From Eubacteriales Family XIII. Incertae Sedis bacterium (lineage in GTDB: Bacteria > Bacillota > Clostridia > Peptostreptococcales > Anaerovoracaceae), in NCBI GenBank assembly GCA_031266795.1, contig JAISAI010000042.1, positions 1 through 49,579 of the forward strand: a stretch of DNA of 49,579 nt, read 5' to 3'. Positions within the stretch are counted from its first letter, which is position 1. The number at the start of each line of letters is the position of its first letter. Positions 8,531 through 17,309 of this stretch are shown here, piece by piece. The notes under the pieces are model-generated. The model was not told where the DNA came from, ran no database searches, and was given only the letters and a program-made list of their open reading frames with translations. Made by a program: the position numbers and the translations under genes.

Positions 8531-9487
8531 CTACGCAAAGACAAGCGATCTTGCTTCGTCAATACTGACGACTTCGGCATTCTGGGCGTAGGTGACCGCG
8601 TCGTCGCATTCTTTATCGATTTCGGCTCTCATCTTCGCGAGATCGCTCGCCTTGAATCCGTTTTTTGTCATATACTCCCCAAAGGATTTGATCGGGTCTT
8701 TCGCCTTCCACTCCGCCTCCTCTTCGCGCGTCCTATACGCGCGCTTATCGCTCTTGGAATGGCCGAGGTAGCGATAGGTCTTCGCCTCTATGAGCGTAGG
8801 CCCGTCGCCCCTCCGCGCCCGTTCGGCTGCCGTGGCGGTGACGTCCATGATCGCCTGTACGTCCGTGCCGTCGACGATCACGCCGGGCATGCCGTAAGCG
8901 GCCGCCCTGTCCGCGATGTTCGGCACGGAAACGCTTTTCTCGACGGAGGTAGACATCCCGTAGAGATTGTTCTCGCACAAATAGATGATCGGGAGCTTCC
9001 ACAGGGCGGCCATATTGAGCGACTCATGAAAAAGCCCCGAATTTGTGGTGCCGTCCCCGAAATAGTTCAGTATGACTTTCCCGCTTTTGTCCTTTTTTAG
9101 CGCGAGGGCAACGCCGGTAGCTATGGGGATGCCCGGGCCTATGACGCCGTTTGCGCCAAAATTGCCGACGGAAATATCCACGATGTGCATAGAGCCGCCC
9201 ACGCCCTTGCAGAACCCGTCCCTCTTGCCGAGCAGCTCACACATCATGCGCTGCAGATCGGCGCCCTTGGCGATACAGTGCGCGTGTCCCCTGTGGGAGC
9301 TCATCATGACGTCGTCGGGCTTCAAGGCGTTTATGGCGCCGGCCGCCGTCGCCTCCTGGCCGACGGCGAGATGCGTAGTCCCGTGGATCAGGCCCTTCAT
9401 GAACATCTCGTTCACCCGCTCCTCAAAAACCCTCGAACGATACATCTGCATGTAGATCGTTTTCATTTTTTCCTTCGACAACTTCAT
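8531..9487 (-). CDS. Thiamine-dependent dehydrogenase complex E1 component, alpha subunit
   Basis: The 318-residue alpha subunit has the thiamine-pyrophosphate motif GDGTTNSG (from residue 144) running to CENN (171-174), plus the HRGHAH and GGSMH segments typical of AcoA/PdhA proteins. It is the first gene of the E1alpha-E1beta-E2-E3-SorC unit; a GGAGG site precedes ATG 9487 by five bases. The alpha/beta split and the E3 with a lipoyl domain favour the acetoin dehydrogenase group over pyruvate dehydrogenase, but specificity is inferred. Its position next to glycyl-radical dehydratases suggests a ketone made by them as substrate. Confidence 0.93.
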   Translation of the reverse strand: MKLSKEKMKTIYMQMYRSRVFEERVNEMFMKGLIHGTTHLAVGQEATAAGAINALKPDDVMMSSHRGHAHCIAKGADLQRMMCELLGKRDGFCKGVGGSMHIVDISVGNFGANGVIGPGIPIATGVALALKKDKSGKVILNYFGDGTTNSGLFHESLNMAALWKLPIIYLCENNLYGMSTSVEKSVSVPNIADRAAAYGMPGVIVDGTDVQAIMDVTATAAERARRGDGPTLIEAKTYRYLGHSKSDKRAYRTREEEAEWKAKDPIKSFGEYMTKNGFKASDLAKMRAEIDKECDDAVTYAQNAEVVSIDEARSLVFA

Positions 9488-9533
9488 CGCGGCCTCCGTT
9501 CCACGTTTGGAATATCGTACGTCCCACTATATT

Positions 9534-9564
9534 TACATTCGTAAACGTAGTATTCGTATGTAAT
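9534..9564. promoter_or_regulatory. Candidate operator in front of the dehydrogenase operon
   Basis: ATTCGTA occurs twice (9538-9544 and 9553-9559), and TTACATTCG (9534-9542) and CGTATGTAA (9556-9564) form an imperfect inverted repeat with a 13-bp gap. It lies 47-77 bp before the E1alpha start. I see no good -35/-10 pair here, which would suit an activated promoter. Confidence 0.4.
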
Positions 9565-9600
9565 TTTCATGTCTATTTTACTCGAAACCCTCTGCGCTTG

Positions 9601-10272
9601 TCAACCGTCCGCCAAGCTCTTGAACCTTCGGACATTCGCCACAATATCATCCCTGAGTATATCGTCCCCCGTAAAAATGCCCGATCCGACGATGAGCACG
9701 TCCGCGCCGCACTCGAGAAGGGCCGCGCCCGTCTCCTCGTTGACGCCGCCGTCTATAAATATCTGGGTGGCTATGCCCTCCCGGTCGACGAAATCCCTCA
9801 CGGCCCTCACCTTTTCGTAGATACACGGATTCATCGCCTGCCCGCCAAATCCCGGTTCGACGCAGAGGAGGACGACGTAGTCCGCGTGCGCGATATAGTA
9901 TTTGATCTGGTCGATCGTGACGGAAGAATTGAAACCTATCCCCGCATTGATCCCTTTCCGCTTGATCGCCTCGAGCGTGCGCAGGACGCAGGCGCTGCTG
10001 TCCGACTGTATCGTGACCATGTCGGGGCCCGCCTCGAAGAAAATATCCAAATAGCACTGCGGATCATACATCTCAAGATGGGCTTCGACCGGCGCTTTGG
10101 ACAGGCGTTTCAGATCGCTCACGGTCTTTGGGCCAAATGAGAAATTGCCGCAGTACGCGCCGTCGACGACATCGATATGGACGAAATCGACTCCCGCGTC
10201 GTTCGCGGCCACAACAGAGTCGCCGAGGTACGCATTATTACATGATAATATAGAAGCTGCTACTTTGTTCAA
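9601..10272 (-). CDS. Ribulose-phosphate 3-epimerase family protein
   Basis: The 223-residue TIM-barrel epimerase has the family's metal and catalytic signatures in order: VHIDVVDG, EAHLEMYD, VEPGFGGQ and IDGGV. It interconverts ketose phosphates at C3; which ketose is not clear, as the first motif (VVDG plus GNFSFG) departs from the usual MDG-FVPN of true Rpe. It uses a TTG start (10272), four bases after the activase stop, so translation is probably coupled. Being in the GRE1 operon, it probably processes a phosphorylated sugar in that pathway, not the housekeeping pentose-phosphate step. A second, AlsE-like epimerase lies at 37365-38054. Confidence 0.87.
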   Translation of the reverse strand: MNKVAASILSCNNAYLGDSVVAANDAGVDFVHIDVVDGAYCGNFSFGPKTVSDLKRLSKAPVEAHLEMYDPQCYLDIFFEAGPDMVTIQSDSSACVLRTLEAIKRKGINAGIGFNSSVTIDQIKYYIAHADYVVLLCVEPGFGGQAMNPCIYEKVRAVRDFVDREGIATQIFIDGGVNEETGAALLECGADVLIVGSGIFTGDDILRDDIVANVRRFKSLADG

Positions 10273-10276
10273 TCCA

Positions 10277-11212
10277 TCACCCGCCTACCGTCGCGTTCAG
10301 CCCTTTCTCCACCATTACATCCCTTATCCCGTTCGCTATAGATTTATCGAGATCCTTCAGGCCCGATAGCGTGTAATCCATCCCCAGGGAATCGTATTTG
10401 TATTTGCCCAATTGATGGAAAGGAAGGACGTCTATATTCTCTATGCCGAGCTCCCGCGCCCACTCGATCAATCTGCCTATGTGCCCGTCGTCGTCGTTGA
10501 GGCCCGGCACGATCGGGCAGCGCATGGTGATATCCTTCCCCTTGGACGCGAGCCCGCGCAGGTTGCCCTTTACCTGATCGAGCGGGGCGTCGGATATAGT
10601 CCTGAATTTCTCCGGATCCGTGTATTTGACGTCGAACAGTATCTGATCGGCGTGCTCCGCCACACTCCAAAGCCGCTCGAACGGAACCGCTCCGGCCGTC
10701 TCGACCGCTACATTGATATGCCTGCGGCGCGCGGCCTTCGCCAATGCCGCGGCATAGCCGGCTTGAACACAGGGCTCGCCGCCGCCGATAGTCAGGCCGC
10801 CCCCGGACATGGCGAAGAACTTCGCGTCCTTCACGACTTCCTCAATCGCCTCATTGACGTTCATCGTTTTGCCGTAGAGCTCCATCGCGTCTTGAAGGCA
10901 GGATGCCACGCACGCGCCACAGGCGACGCATTTTGAGCCGTCGATAGACGGAAATCCGTCGTCGTCCGCGGTTATCGCGTCCCGAGGGCATACGCCGCTG
11001 CGGCATGTACCGCATTTGACGCACAGATTCCGGTGAACGGCTACCTGGAGCTGCAGGCTCTGCGATTCGGGATTGCAGCACCACTGGCACCAGAGATTGC
11101 AGCCCTTCAGAAACACATTTGTGCGGATGCCGCTCCCGTCGTTTACATGGTATTGCTCAATATTGAACACGACGCCTGTCGTGTCGTACTCTTCTTTATT
11201 ATCGAAAAACAT
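10277..11212 (-). CDS. Glycyl-radical enzyme activase 1 (radical SAM)
   Basis: The 311-residue protein installs the glycyl radical on its partner. It has the radical-SAM cluster motif CNLWCQWC near residue 40, a ferredoxin-like insert with two four-cysteine clusters (CVKCGTCRSGVCP and CVACGACVASC), and SGGGLTIGGGEP, the SAM-binding GGE segment. The two extra clusters are typical of activases for GRE dehydratases and lyases, unlike the short pyruvate formate-lyase activase. It starts two bases after the GRE1 stop and is therefore its cognate activase. Confidence 0.93.
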   Translation of the reverse strand: MFFDNKEEYDTTGVVFNIEQYHVNDGSGIRTNVFLKGCNLWCQWCCNPESQSLQLQVAVHRNLCVKCGTCRSGVCPRDAITADDDGFPSIDGSKCVACGACVASCLQDAMELYGKTMNVNEAIEEVVKDAKFFAMSGGGLTIGGGEPCVQAGYAAALAKAARRRHINVAVETAGAVPFERLWSVAEHADQILFDVKYTDPEKFRTISDAPLDQVKGNLRGLASKGKDITMRCPIVPGLNDDDGHIGRLIEWARELGIENIDVLPFHQLGKYKYDSLGMDYTLSGLKDLDKSIANGIRDVMVEKGLNATVGG

Positions 11213-11214
11213 AG

Positions 11215-13689
11215 CTATACCGCGTGTTGGGTCCTTTCGATAATGTCGTCCTGAAGCGCTTTATCGAGCGGAGTGAACAGCGCGCTATAGCCCGCTACGC
11301 GAACCATGAGATCCTTGTACGATCCCGGATCATGCTGGGCGGCCTTGAGCGTCTCGGCGGAAACGCAGTTGAGCTGCACGTGCATACCCTTGAAATCACT
11401 GAAGAATGTCCTCAGCACCTGCAAAAGCTTCGTCGAGTGGAGCCCCGGCTCGAGCGAAACGGGCATGACCTTGACGTTGAGCAGCTGGCCTCCCGAGACT
11501 AAGACCGTAGGCAGTTTGCCGACGGATTTCAATGAGGCGGTGATGCCTTTCGTGTCCGTGCCGTGCATCGGCGACGACGTATCGGCCAAGGCCTCCCCGG
11601 CCTTTCTTCCGTCCGGCGTCGCGCCTACGAATTCGCCCATGGGGACATTTGACGACACGGAGCTCGTCGAAGGCTGCCATGTGCCGCCTATGGGCCCGCG
11701 CCCATACCTCGTCGTATGGTATTTGGCCGTCTCTTCGCACATGAAGCGGAACGAATCGACCATGACGCTGTCGGCGTACTCGTCGTCGTTGCCGTATTTC
11801 GGCGCGTCCTTCATGAGCTTCAGTATTTCCGGGCCGGTGGGCGACGTGGCCTCGTCCCCATAATTCGTCTCAAGGGCGTGAAGCAGCTGCGCCCCCGTGA
11901 TCTTCTTGTCGTCAAACACGACTTTCCTGACCGCCGCGAGCGTATTCCCCACGTTTGCGGCGCCCACGTAGAGCGGCCCGCAATAATCGTAGATGGCGCC
12001 GCCCTGCTTGATCGTCTTGCCCCTCGCGATGCAATCGTTGACGAGCGACGACACATAGGGGTCGGCGATGCCCTCCTCCGTCATGCGGTCAATCGTGTTG
12101 TCGTTGATCACCTGACGCTTGAAGTAATACCGCGTCTGTATCTTGAACGCCTCGTAAAGATCGTCGTAGGACCCGAACGTGGCCAAATCGCCGTTGCCCG
12201 GCTGTAGGCGTCTCCCGGTTTTGGGATCCTTGCCGTTGTAGAGCGCGAGCTCCATGATCTTCGCGAGGTTGATGAAGCCGGCGCCGTTGGGGCGCGTGGA
12301 CTGTTTCCCCTCCACGATGGATTCCACGCAACCGACTATGGAGTAGTTGACCGCGTCCTCCCAGCCGATGCCCCTGTTCATGAGCGCGGGGATGTAGACC
12401 TCGTCGCTGTAGATCGCGGGCTGGCCGCCGCCGATGCGCACGACATCGAGCGCCGCGTACATGACGCGGTCGTCGATCCTGTTGTGGTAGCGCAGCGATA
12501 TAGACGGCGTATTGAGCGAGATGGCCGCCTGCGCGTTCAGGACGAGGAACGTCAACTCATTGGAGCTGTCGGCCCCGTTATGGTCCTGGCCGCCTACCGT
12601 TATGTTCTGGAAAAGCTGATACCCTGCAAACGACTTCGTATTTGCCCAGCAGGTCACTTTGAGGAGCTGGAAGACCTTCAGGAAGAAGCATTCGACGATT
12701 TCGAGCGCGTCCTCATAGCGAATCGTCCCCTGCCTTATGTCATTTTCGTACAGATCGATCAGCGTCTGGTCAAACCTCCCCGTGGAGATCGAATGGCCGT
12801 TGTTCTCAAGCTGCAAGGTCAGATTGATGAACCACATCGCCTGAACGCCTTCGTGGAAATCGCGCGCGGGGTTTTCGGGCACGTTGTTGCAGACATCCGC
12901 TATCTTCTCAAGCTCCAGCTTTCTGACGCGGTCGGACTCAACACCCGCGAGATCAGAGGCGATCTTCGCGTAGCGCTTCGCAAAGCGGATCACCGCTTCG
13001 TTACATATGATAACGGCCCGGAGAAACGGCGCTTGGCTCTCCTGATCCGGGTCGGAACTATCTATCTCGTCAAGGCGCGCCCGGGCCCGCGCGATAACAT
13101 CCTTGAGGCCTTTCCTCACGACGCCCTGAATATCAACCACGAGATGCCCCTCGCCGCCTATCATGAGCCAGTAAGAATCCGTGACGCCCATTTCGCGCAC
13201 GAGGGCCGTCTCCTCAGGCAGCACGGCCAAGCAACGGGACTCATGATCGTTGCCGTGCCAGAACGTATTGATCTCGCGAAGCGCTTTCTCATCCTCCTCG
13301 TCAATGATGTATCGGTCGCCCGGCCTGTCCTCGGGGCGCATTGGCTTGCCGTCGAGCTCCTCGATGAGCCAGTCGGAGCCAAATTCGGGGAATACGGGCG
13401 CCGTGCGGTCTTTCGTGCCGAGCGCGCCGACAATGATTTCCCCGTCGAGTATCGATATTTTCATGTTGTCCAAAATGTGCGCAAACGCCTTGGCGCGCTT
13501 CAGGACGACAGGATCGGAATTGTTGTTTTGGTACGCTTCCGTCAGAAGCTTTGCACGATCAGAGCAGATCTGGGCTTTCGCGTCAATCAAGCGGCCACGC
13601 AAGTTCTCGATTCGCCGGCTGCGAACGACCGGACGTTCCATAAAAATGTGCTTGGACTTCATGCTGTCTGCATATTCGTAGTAATTCAT
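11215..13689 (-). CDS. Glycyl-radical enzyme 1 of the dehydratase/lyase branch, substrate unknown
   Basis: The 824-residue enzyme carries the thiyl cysteine in GCVE (Cys454, Glu456) and the radical glycine in RVAGYSA (Gly800). GEGH (His182) and NNGHSIS (His299-Ser300) match positions that, from memory, bind substrate in B12-independent glycerol dehydratase. Classical pyruvate formate-lyase has two adjacent cysteines, absent here. After GCVE the sequence is SIVEGKQSTRPN. The aspartate that I recall twelve residues beyond the glutamate in glycerol dehydratase is Asn here, so a different substrate is likely. It is expressed from its own promoter with the island's shared motif; AGGAGG precedes ATG 13689. 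Confidence 0.93.
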   Translation of the reverse strand: MNYYEYADSMKSKHIFMERPVVRSRRIENLRGRLIDAKAQICSDRAKLLTEAYQNNNSDPVVLKRAKAFAHILDNMKISILDGEIIVGALGTKDRTAPVFPEFGSDWLIEELDGKPMRPEDRPGDRYIIDEEDEKALREINTFWHGNDHESRCLAVLPEETALVREMGVTDSYWLMIGGEGHLVVDIQGVVRKGLKDVIARARARLDEIDSSDPDQESQAPFLRAVIICNEAVIRFAKRYAKIASDLAGVESDRVRKLELEKIADVCNNVPENPARDFHEGVQAMWFINLTLQLENNGHSISTGRFDQTLIDLYENDIRQGTIRYEDALEIVECFFLKVFQLLKVTCWANTKSFAGYQLFQNITVGGQDHNGADSSNELTFLVLNAQAAISLNTPSISLRYHNRIDDRVMYAALDVVRIGGGQPAIYSDEVYIPALMNRGIGWEDAVNYSIVGCVESIVEGKQSTRPNGAGFINLAKIMELALYNGKDPKTGRRLQPGNGDLATFGSYDDLYEAFKIQTRYYFKRQVINDNTIDRMTEEGIADPYVSSLVNDCIARGKTIKQGGAIYDYCGPLYVGAANVGNTLAAVRKVVFDDKKITGAQLLHALETNYGDEATSPTGPEILKLMKDAPKYGNDDEYADSVMVDSFRFMCEETAKYHTTRYGRGPIGGTWQPSTSSVSSNVPMGEFVGATPDGRKAGEALADTSSPMHGTDTKGITASLKSVGKLPTVLVSGGQLLNVKVMPVSLEPGLHSTKLLQVLRTFFSDFKGMHVQLNCVSAETLKAAQHDPGSYKDLMVRVAGYSALFTPLDKALQDDIIERTQHAV

Positions 13690-13794
13690 TTCTATTGCCC
13701 TCCTTGCGCGTTGTTTTTTTGAAATTTTTATATAATTTTCGTTCTTGTGATGTGGATGAGGCGATAAACAGAACTCGTCTTTTTGATGTATCCC

Positions 13795-13859
13795 AGTGTA
13801 TCATTGTTCGGAAAAGCTGTCAATTGTCTAAAAAAAATTTTTTTGTCGCAACTGACAGC
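13795..13859 (-). promoter_or_regulatory. GRE1 promoter with paired operator half-sites
   Basis: Minus strand: TTGACA (13818-13823), a 17-bp spacer and TACACT (13795-13800), with the preceding TGA giving an extended -10. The -35 is embedded in CAATTGACAGC, whose 11-bp inverted copy (one mismatch) lies at 13849-13859. Between them is an uninterrupted A-run then T-run. This fits a two-site repressor or activator with the A/T tract as bend or UP element. Apart from this, 13690-13902 holds no gene. Confidence 0.7.
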
Positions 13860-13902
13860 CTATTTGCCTCTCCATTTCCATCAGGCTTTCGCGCTTGGCG
13901 CT

Positions 13903-16365
13903 TTAGAGCGCATGCTCTGTTCGGGCTATGATATCATCTTGGACGTCGGGGCAGAGGTCTACAAAATAGCCGCTGTATCCGGCTACCCGCACGATGAGAT
14001 CCGTGTAATCCTTTGGCTTGCGCTTTGCTTCCACAAGCGTACGGGATGAGACGATGTTGAACTGCAGTTGCATAGCGCGTTTCTCGAAGGCACCCTTTAT
14101 GAGCGCGACCCAGTTGTCGATACCCTGCTCCGAATCGACGGCGGAAGGCGCTATCTTGACGTTGAACAGCTGTCCTCCGGGCATCAGCACATTTGGCAAC
14201 TTCGCGTATGAGTTCATAAGGGCGGTCGGCCCCTTTGTTTCCGTGTCATGGAACGCCGATGTCCCCTCCGTGATCGGGGTTCCGGCCTTCCGTCCGTCAG
14301 CCGTCGCGCCGACGATCTGGCCGGTGAGCACATGCGACGCGACCGTAGCCGTCGACGGGATGAATGTGCCGCCTATCGGCCCCTTGCCATACCGCGTATT
14401 CTTGTAGCGCATTTCATGATCCGACAAATACTTCATGATATATGCGGCGATACCGTCCGGCTCGTCATTGTCATTGCCGAATTTGCTGTCGGACTTCAGC
14501 AGGATCTGCCTGATTTCCTCGCCGCTCGGGTCTGTGTCCCTGTCCTCAAAATCCGTATCGAGCGCGTGCTTCAGTTGCTCCGCCGTAATGCGCTTGTCGT
14601 CAAATACGACCTTCTTGATCGTGGCAAGGGAATTCGCCGCCGAGATGATGCCCACGGACTGCCCGCCCGTAAAGTCATACTTCGCGCCGCCCTGCTTGAT
14701 CTCTTTGCCCCGGGATATGCAGTCGTCTATCATCGCGGACAGGAACGGATTGGGCGTACACACGCCCCACGACATATCCACGACATTTCCCGCGACCACA
14801 TGGTGTTTCAGAAAGAAATCGAGCTGCGTCGTGAACGCGTTCATGAGCTCGTCGAAGTCCTTAAACGTCGTTATATCGCCGTCGAGCGGGGCGAGCGTCA
14901 GGCCCGTGCGCGGGTCCTTCCCGCCGTTTACGGCCAGCTCGGCCCACTTCGCGAAATTCGGGAAGCCCGCGCCGTAGCGTCCGCCTATCTGCCCGTGCGG
15001 CGCCGGTTCGACGCAGCCCACCATCGCGTAGTTTATAGCGTCCTCATACGAATACCCTATGTTCAGCATGGACGGGATGATGACCTCGTCGTTGAAGAAG
15101 GCGGGCAGGCTCCCTATTTTCCGGATGACCTTCACGGCTTCCTTCATGAAACGGTCCGACGTGCCCGCATACCACCTCACCGTGAGGGACGGCTGCGTCA
15201 TGCTGAGCTTCTTCGTGCAGGCGAGAGACAGATACGACAACTCATTCACCGCGTCCTGGCCGTTGAGCGTCTGCCCTCCGATCGTGAGGTTTTGGAACAG
15301 CGGATTTCCGACAAAGGCGACCGTATTATCCCAATCGCGCAGCTTCGAGAACTCCGTCACCTTCAGCCAGAGGCAATTCATGATTTCAAACGCGCGCCCA
15401 GCGTCAAGCGCGCCGGAGTCAATATCCCTCACGAAGAACGGATAGAGATACTGGTCTACGCGGCCGAACGAGATAGAATGGCCGTTGCTCTCAAGCTGGA
15501 CCGGTATATTCACGAAGAGGATCGACTGCACGGCCTCGTAGAATGTTTCGGCAGGATGCTCGGGGATGCGGCGGCATATGCGCGCCATTTCGGTGAGCTC
15601 AGCCTTGCGGGCCGTATCGTGTTCGGCCGACGCCATGTCTTCAAGCTTATCCGCGTAGCGGTTTGCGAATGTGACGACCGCTTTCAGCGTGATGACGACC
15701 GACTTCAGGAAGGTGACCTGTTCGAGCTGGGCCGGGTCGGTAATATCAATCCCGTCAAGCCTGTTTTGCGTCTGTTCCAACACGCCCTTTATACCTTCGC
15801 GAATCACGCGGATATAGTTCGGGATCGTGTGGCCGTCGCCGCTCGTCATGACCCAGTTTTCTTCCGTGCCCTTCACCTCCTGGCACGCGAGGCGCGTCTC
15901 CTCGGGGAGCAGGGACCTGACCATGTCCTCGTGCGTATGGCCTCGCCAATACGGGATGATCTCGTCAATGAGATAGCGCTTCGTCTCTTCCGTGACGTCA
16001 TACGCGTCCCCCGGCCTTTCGTCGATAAAATACGGGTCGCCATTCAATTCCTTTTCAATCCAGTCCACGGAAAATTCCGGGAAAATCGGGGCGCCTCTCG
16101 GAATGGACGCGAGATTGCCCGCAAGCAGATCGCCCTCCTTGACGTAGAGCGTCATATGGGACAGGACGTTGTCGAGCGCTTTGGCGCGCCGCAGTATCGT
16201 CGGCTCACCCTCCGTCTCACGAAAAGACTCCGTGAAATATTTGACGCGATCCGTGCAGACCGAAGGGCTCGTAGAAAAAAATATGTCCCTCAGTTTTTTT
16301 ATGCGCGGCGTCAGTTCCACGCTGTCATCGAGATACTTGATATACTCCTTCATTCTTCTTTCCAT
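13903..16365 (-). CDS. Glycyl-radical enzyme 2 of the dehydratase/lyase branch, substrate unknown
   Basis: About 820 residues. Numbered from the first possible Met (16377), it has GDGH (His183), SNGHSIS (His300-Ser301), GCVEPAPHGQIGG (Cys455, Glu457) and RVAGYSG (Gly800). I prefer the second Met (16365), with GAGG six bases upstream; 16377 and 16353 are alternatives. It shares architecture with GRE1 but is clearly diverged, especially after GCVE, where neither the glycerol- nor choline-type sequence that I recall is present. It lies downstream of its own activase, an aldo/keto reductase and ABC transporter 1 in one operon. It probably acts as a dehydratase or C-X lyase on a transported or reduced sugar-like compound. 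Confidence 0.93.
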   Translation of the reverse strand: MERRMKEYIKYLDDSVELTPRIKKLRDIFFSTSPSVCTDRVKYFTESFRETEGEPTILRRAKALDNVLSHMTLYVKEGDLLAGNLASIPRGAPIFPEFSVDWIEKELNGDPYFIDERPGDAYDVTEETKRYLIDEIIPYWRGHTHEDMVRSLLPEETRLACQEVKGTEENWVMTSGDGHTIPNYIRVIREGIKGVLEQTQNRLDGIDITDPAQLEQVTFLKSVVITLKAVVTFANRYADKLEDMASAEHDTARKAELTEMARICRRIPEHPAETFYEAVQSILFVNIPVQLESNGHSISFGRVDQYLYPFFVRDIDSGALDAGRAFEIMNCLWLKVTEFSKLRDWDNTVAFVGNPLFQNLTIGGQTLNGQDAVNELSYLSLACTKKLSMTQPSLTVRWYAGTSDRFMKEAVKVIRKIGSLPAFFNDEVIIPSMLNIGYSYEDAINYAMVGCVEPAPHGQIGGRYGAGFPNFAKWAELAVNGGKDPRTGLTLAPLDGDITTFKDFDELMNAFTTQLDFFLKHHVVAGNVVDMSWGVCTPNPFLSAMIDDCISRGKEIKQGGAKYDFTGGQSVGIISAANSLATIKKVVFDDKRITAEQLKHALDTDFEDRDTDPSGEEIRQILLKSDSKFGNDNDEPDGIAAYIMKYLSDHEMRYKNTRYGKGPIGGTFIPSTATVASHVLTGQIVGATADGRKAGTPITEGTSAFHDTETKGPTALMNSYAKLPNVLMPGGQLFNVKIAPSAVDSEQGIDNWVALIKGAFEKRAMQLQFNIVSSRTLVEAKRKPKDYTDLIVRVAGYSGYFVDLCPDVQDDIIARTEHAL

Positions 16366-16390
16366 GGTTTGCCTCATTTCTGCTTAACGT

Positions 16391-16416
16391 GGCGTGTGAA
16401 AAGCTTTTCACACGCC
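16391..16416. promoter_or_regulatory. Perfect 26-bp palindrome between activase 2 and GRE2
   Basis: The arm GGCGTGTGAAAAG is followed directly by its exact reverse complement. It starts three bases after the activase stop and ends about 26 bases before the GRE2 start codons. Possible roles are an mRNA processing or stabilising hairpin that raises GRE2 above its activase, or a protein-binding operator. There is no T-run, so it is not a standard terminator. Confidence 0.65.
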
Positions 16417-16418
16417 CT

Positions 16419-17309
16419 TCATTCAACGCGGGCTTTGATGTTTTTCTCTGCGCATAGCTCTCTGAACTCGCCTATCTCCTCTTCCGTCGGTTTGCGCCCA
16501 TTGAAAGCGTACTCTCGCCGCAGCATTTTGTATTTATTGTCACCGTACGTGTGGTACGGCAAAATATCCACGCGTCCTATACCTACGTCACCGAGTAGCT
16601 CCGCCGTATGTTCAATGTTTTCCGACGCCGTATTGAATCCCCCTATAAACGGCGCTCTCACGACGATATTATACCCTTCCTCGACTGATTTTCTCAAGTT
16701 ATCTATGATGAGGTCGTTCGTGACGCCCGTGCCCTCTTCATGCATCGCGGGAGACGCGTGCTTCACATCATAGAGCACGAGGTCTACGTGGTCAAACACC
16801 CTTTTGACATCGTCCCAAGCCGCATAGCCCGTCGTCTCGATGGCCAAGCGGTAGCCCATATCGCGCGCCTCACGGGCGAGGGCCTCCGCAAATTCGGGCT
16901 GCATGAGCGGCTCGCCGCCCGATAGCGTGACGCCCCCGCCCGATGCGGAGTAGAATGCCGCGTCCCGTTCGACCTCGTCTATCACCTCGTCCACCGTCAG
17001 CGTCACGCCTTTCAGCTCAAGCGCTTTGGCGGGGCATTCCCGGACGCAATTCCCGCAATACGTACATTTAGCATCCGCCCCCTGCCCTCCTACCGGGATA
17101 TGAAACGGGCATACCTTCACGCATCTGCCGCAGCCGAGACAGGTCTGCTCCCGAAAAAAAATATCCGGCTCACAGCGCTGCGATTCGGGATTGGAACACC
17201 ATTTGCAACGCAGCGGGCAGCCCTTGAAGAAAACGACCGTACGAATCCCCGGGCCGTCGTGCGTGCTGTACCTCTGGATGTCGAATACCCTGCCCACGAG
17301 CCGACTCAT
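16419..17309 (-). CDS. Glycyl-radical enzyme activase 2 (radical SAM)
   Basis: The 296-residue activase has the radical-SAM motif CPLRCKWC near residue 31, two extra iron-sulfur clusters (CLGCGRCVKVCP and CTYCGNCVRECP) and GGGVTLSGGEP. It is predicted to abstract hydrogen from Gly800 of GRE2, encoded next downstream. Its ATG overlaps the aldo/keto reductase stop (ATGA), indicating translational coupling. The activase precedes its enzyme here, whereas in the GRE1 pair it follows, so the two modules were probably acquired separately. Confidence 0.93.
   Translation of the reverse strand: MSRLVGRVFDIQRYSTHDGPGIRTVVFFKGCPLRCKWCSNPESQRCEPDIFFREQTCLGCGRCVKVCPFHIPVGGQGADAKCTYCGNCVRECPAKALELKGVTLTVDEVIDEVERDAAFYSASGGGVTLSGGEPLMQPEFAEALAREARDMGYRLAIETTGYAAWDDVKRVFDHVDLVLYDVKHASPAMHEEGTGVTNDLIIDNLRKSVEEGYNIVVRAPFIGGFNTASENIEHTAELLGDVGIGRVDILPYHTYGDNKYKMLRREYAFNGRKPTEEEIGEFRELCAEKNIKARVE

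Noticed and set aside
12484-13722. A 412-codon plus-strand frame
   Set aside because: Antisense to GRE1 and without recognisable motifs.
11215-16365. Calling the two large enzymes pyruvate formate-lyases
   Set aside because: Neither has the adjacent Cys-Cys pair, and both have the GCVE and GHS features of dehydratases/lyases with three-cluster activases.
14248-16773. An 841-codon plus-strand frame
   Set aside because: It is antisense to GRE2, which has full catalytic motifs; high GC content removes stops from the opposite strand.
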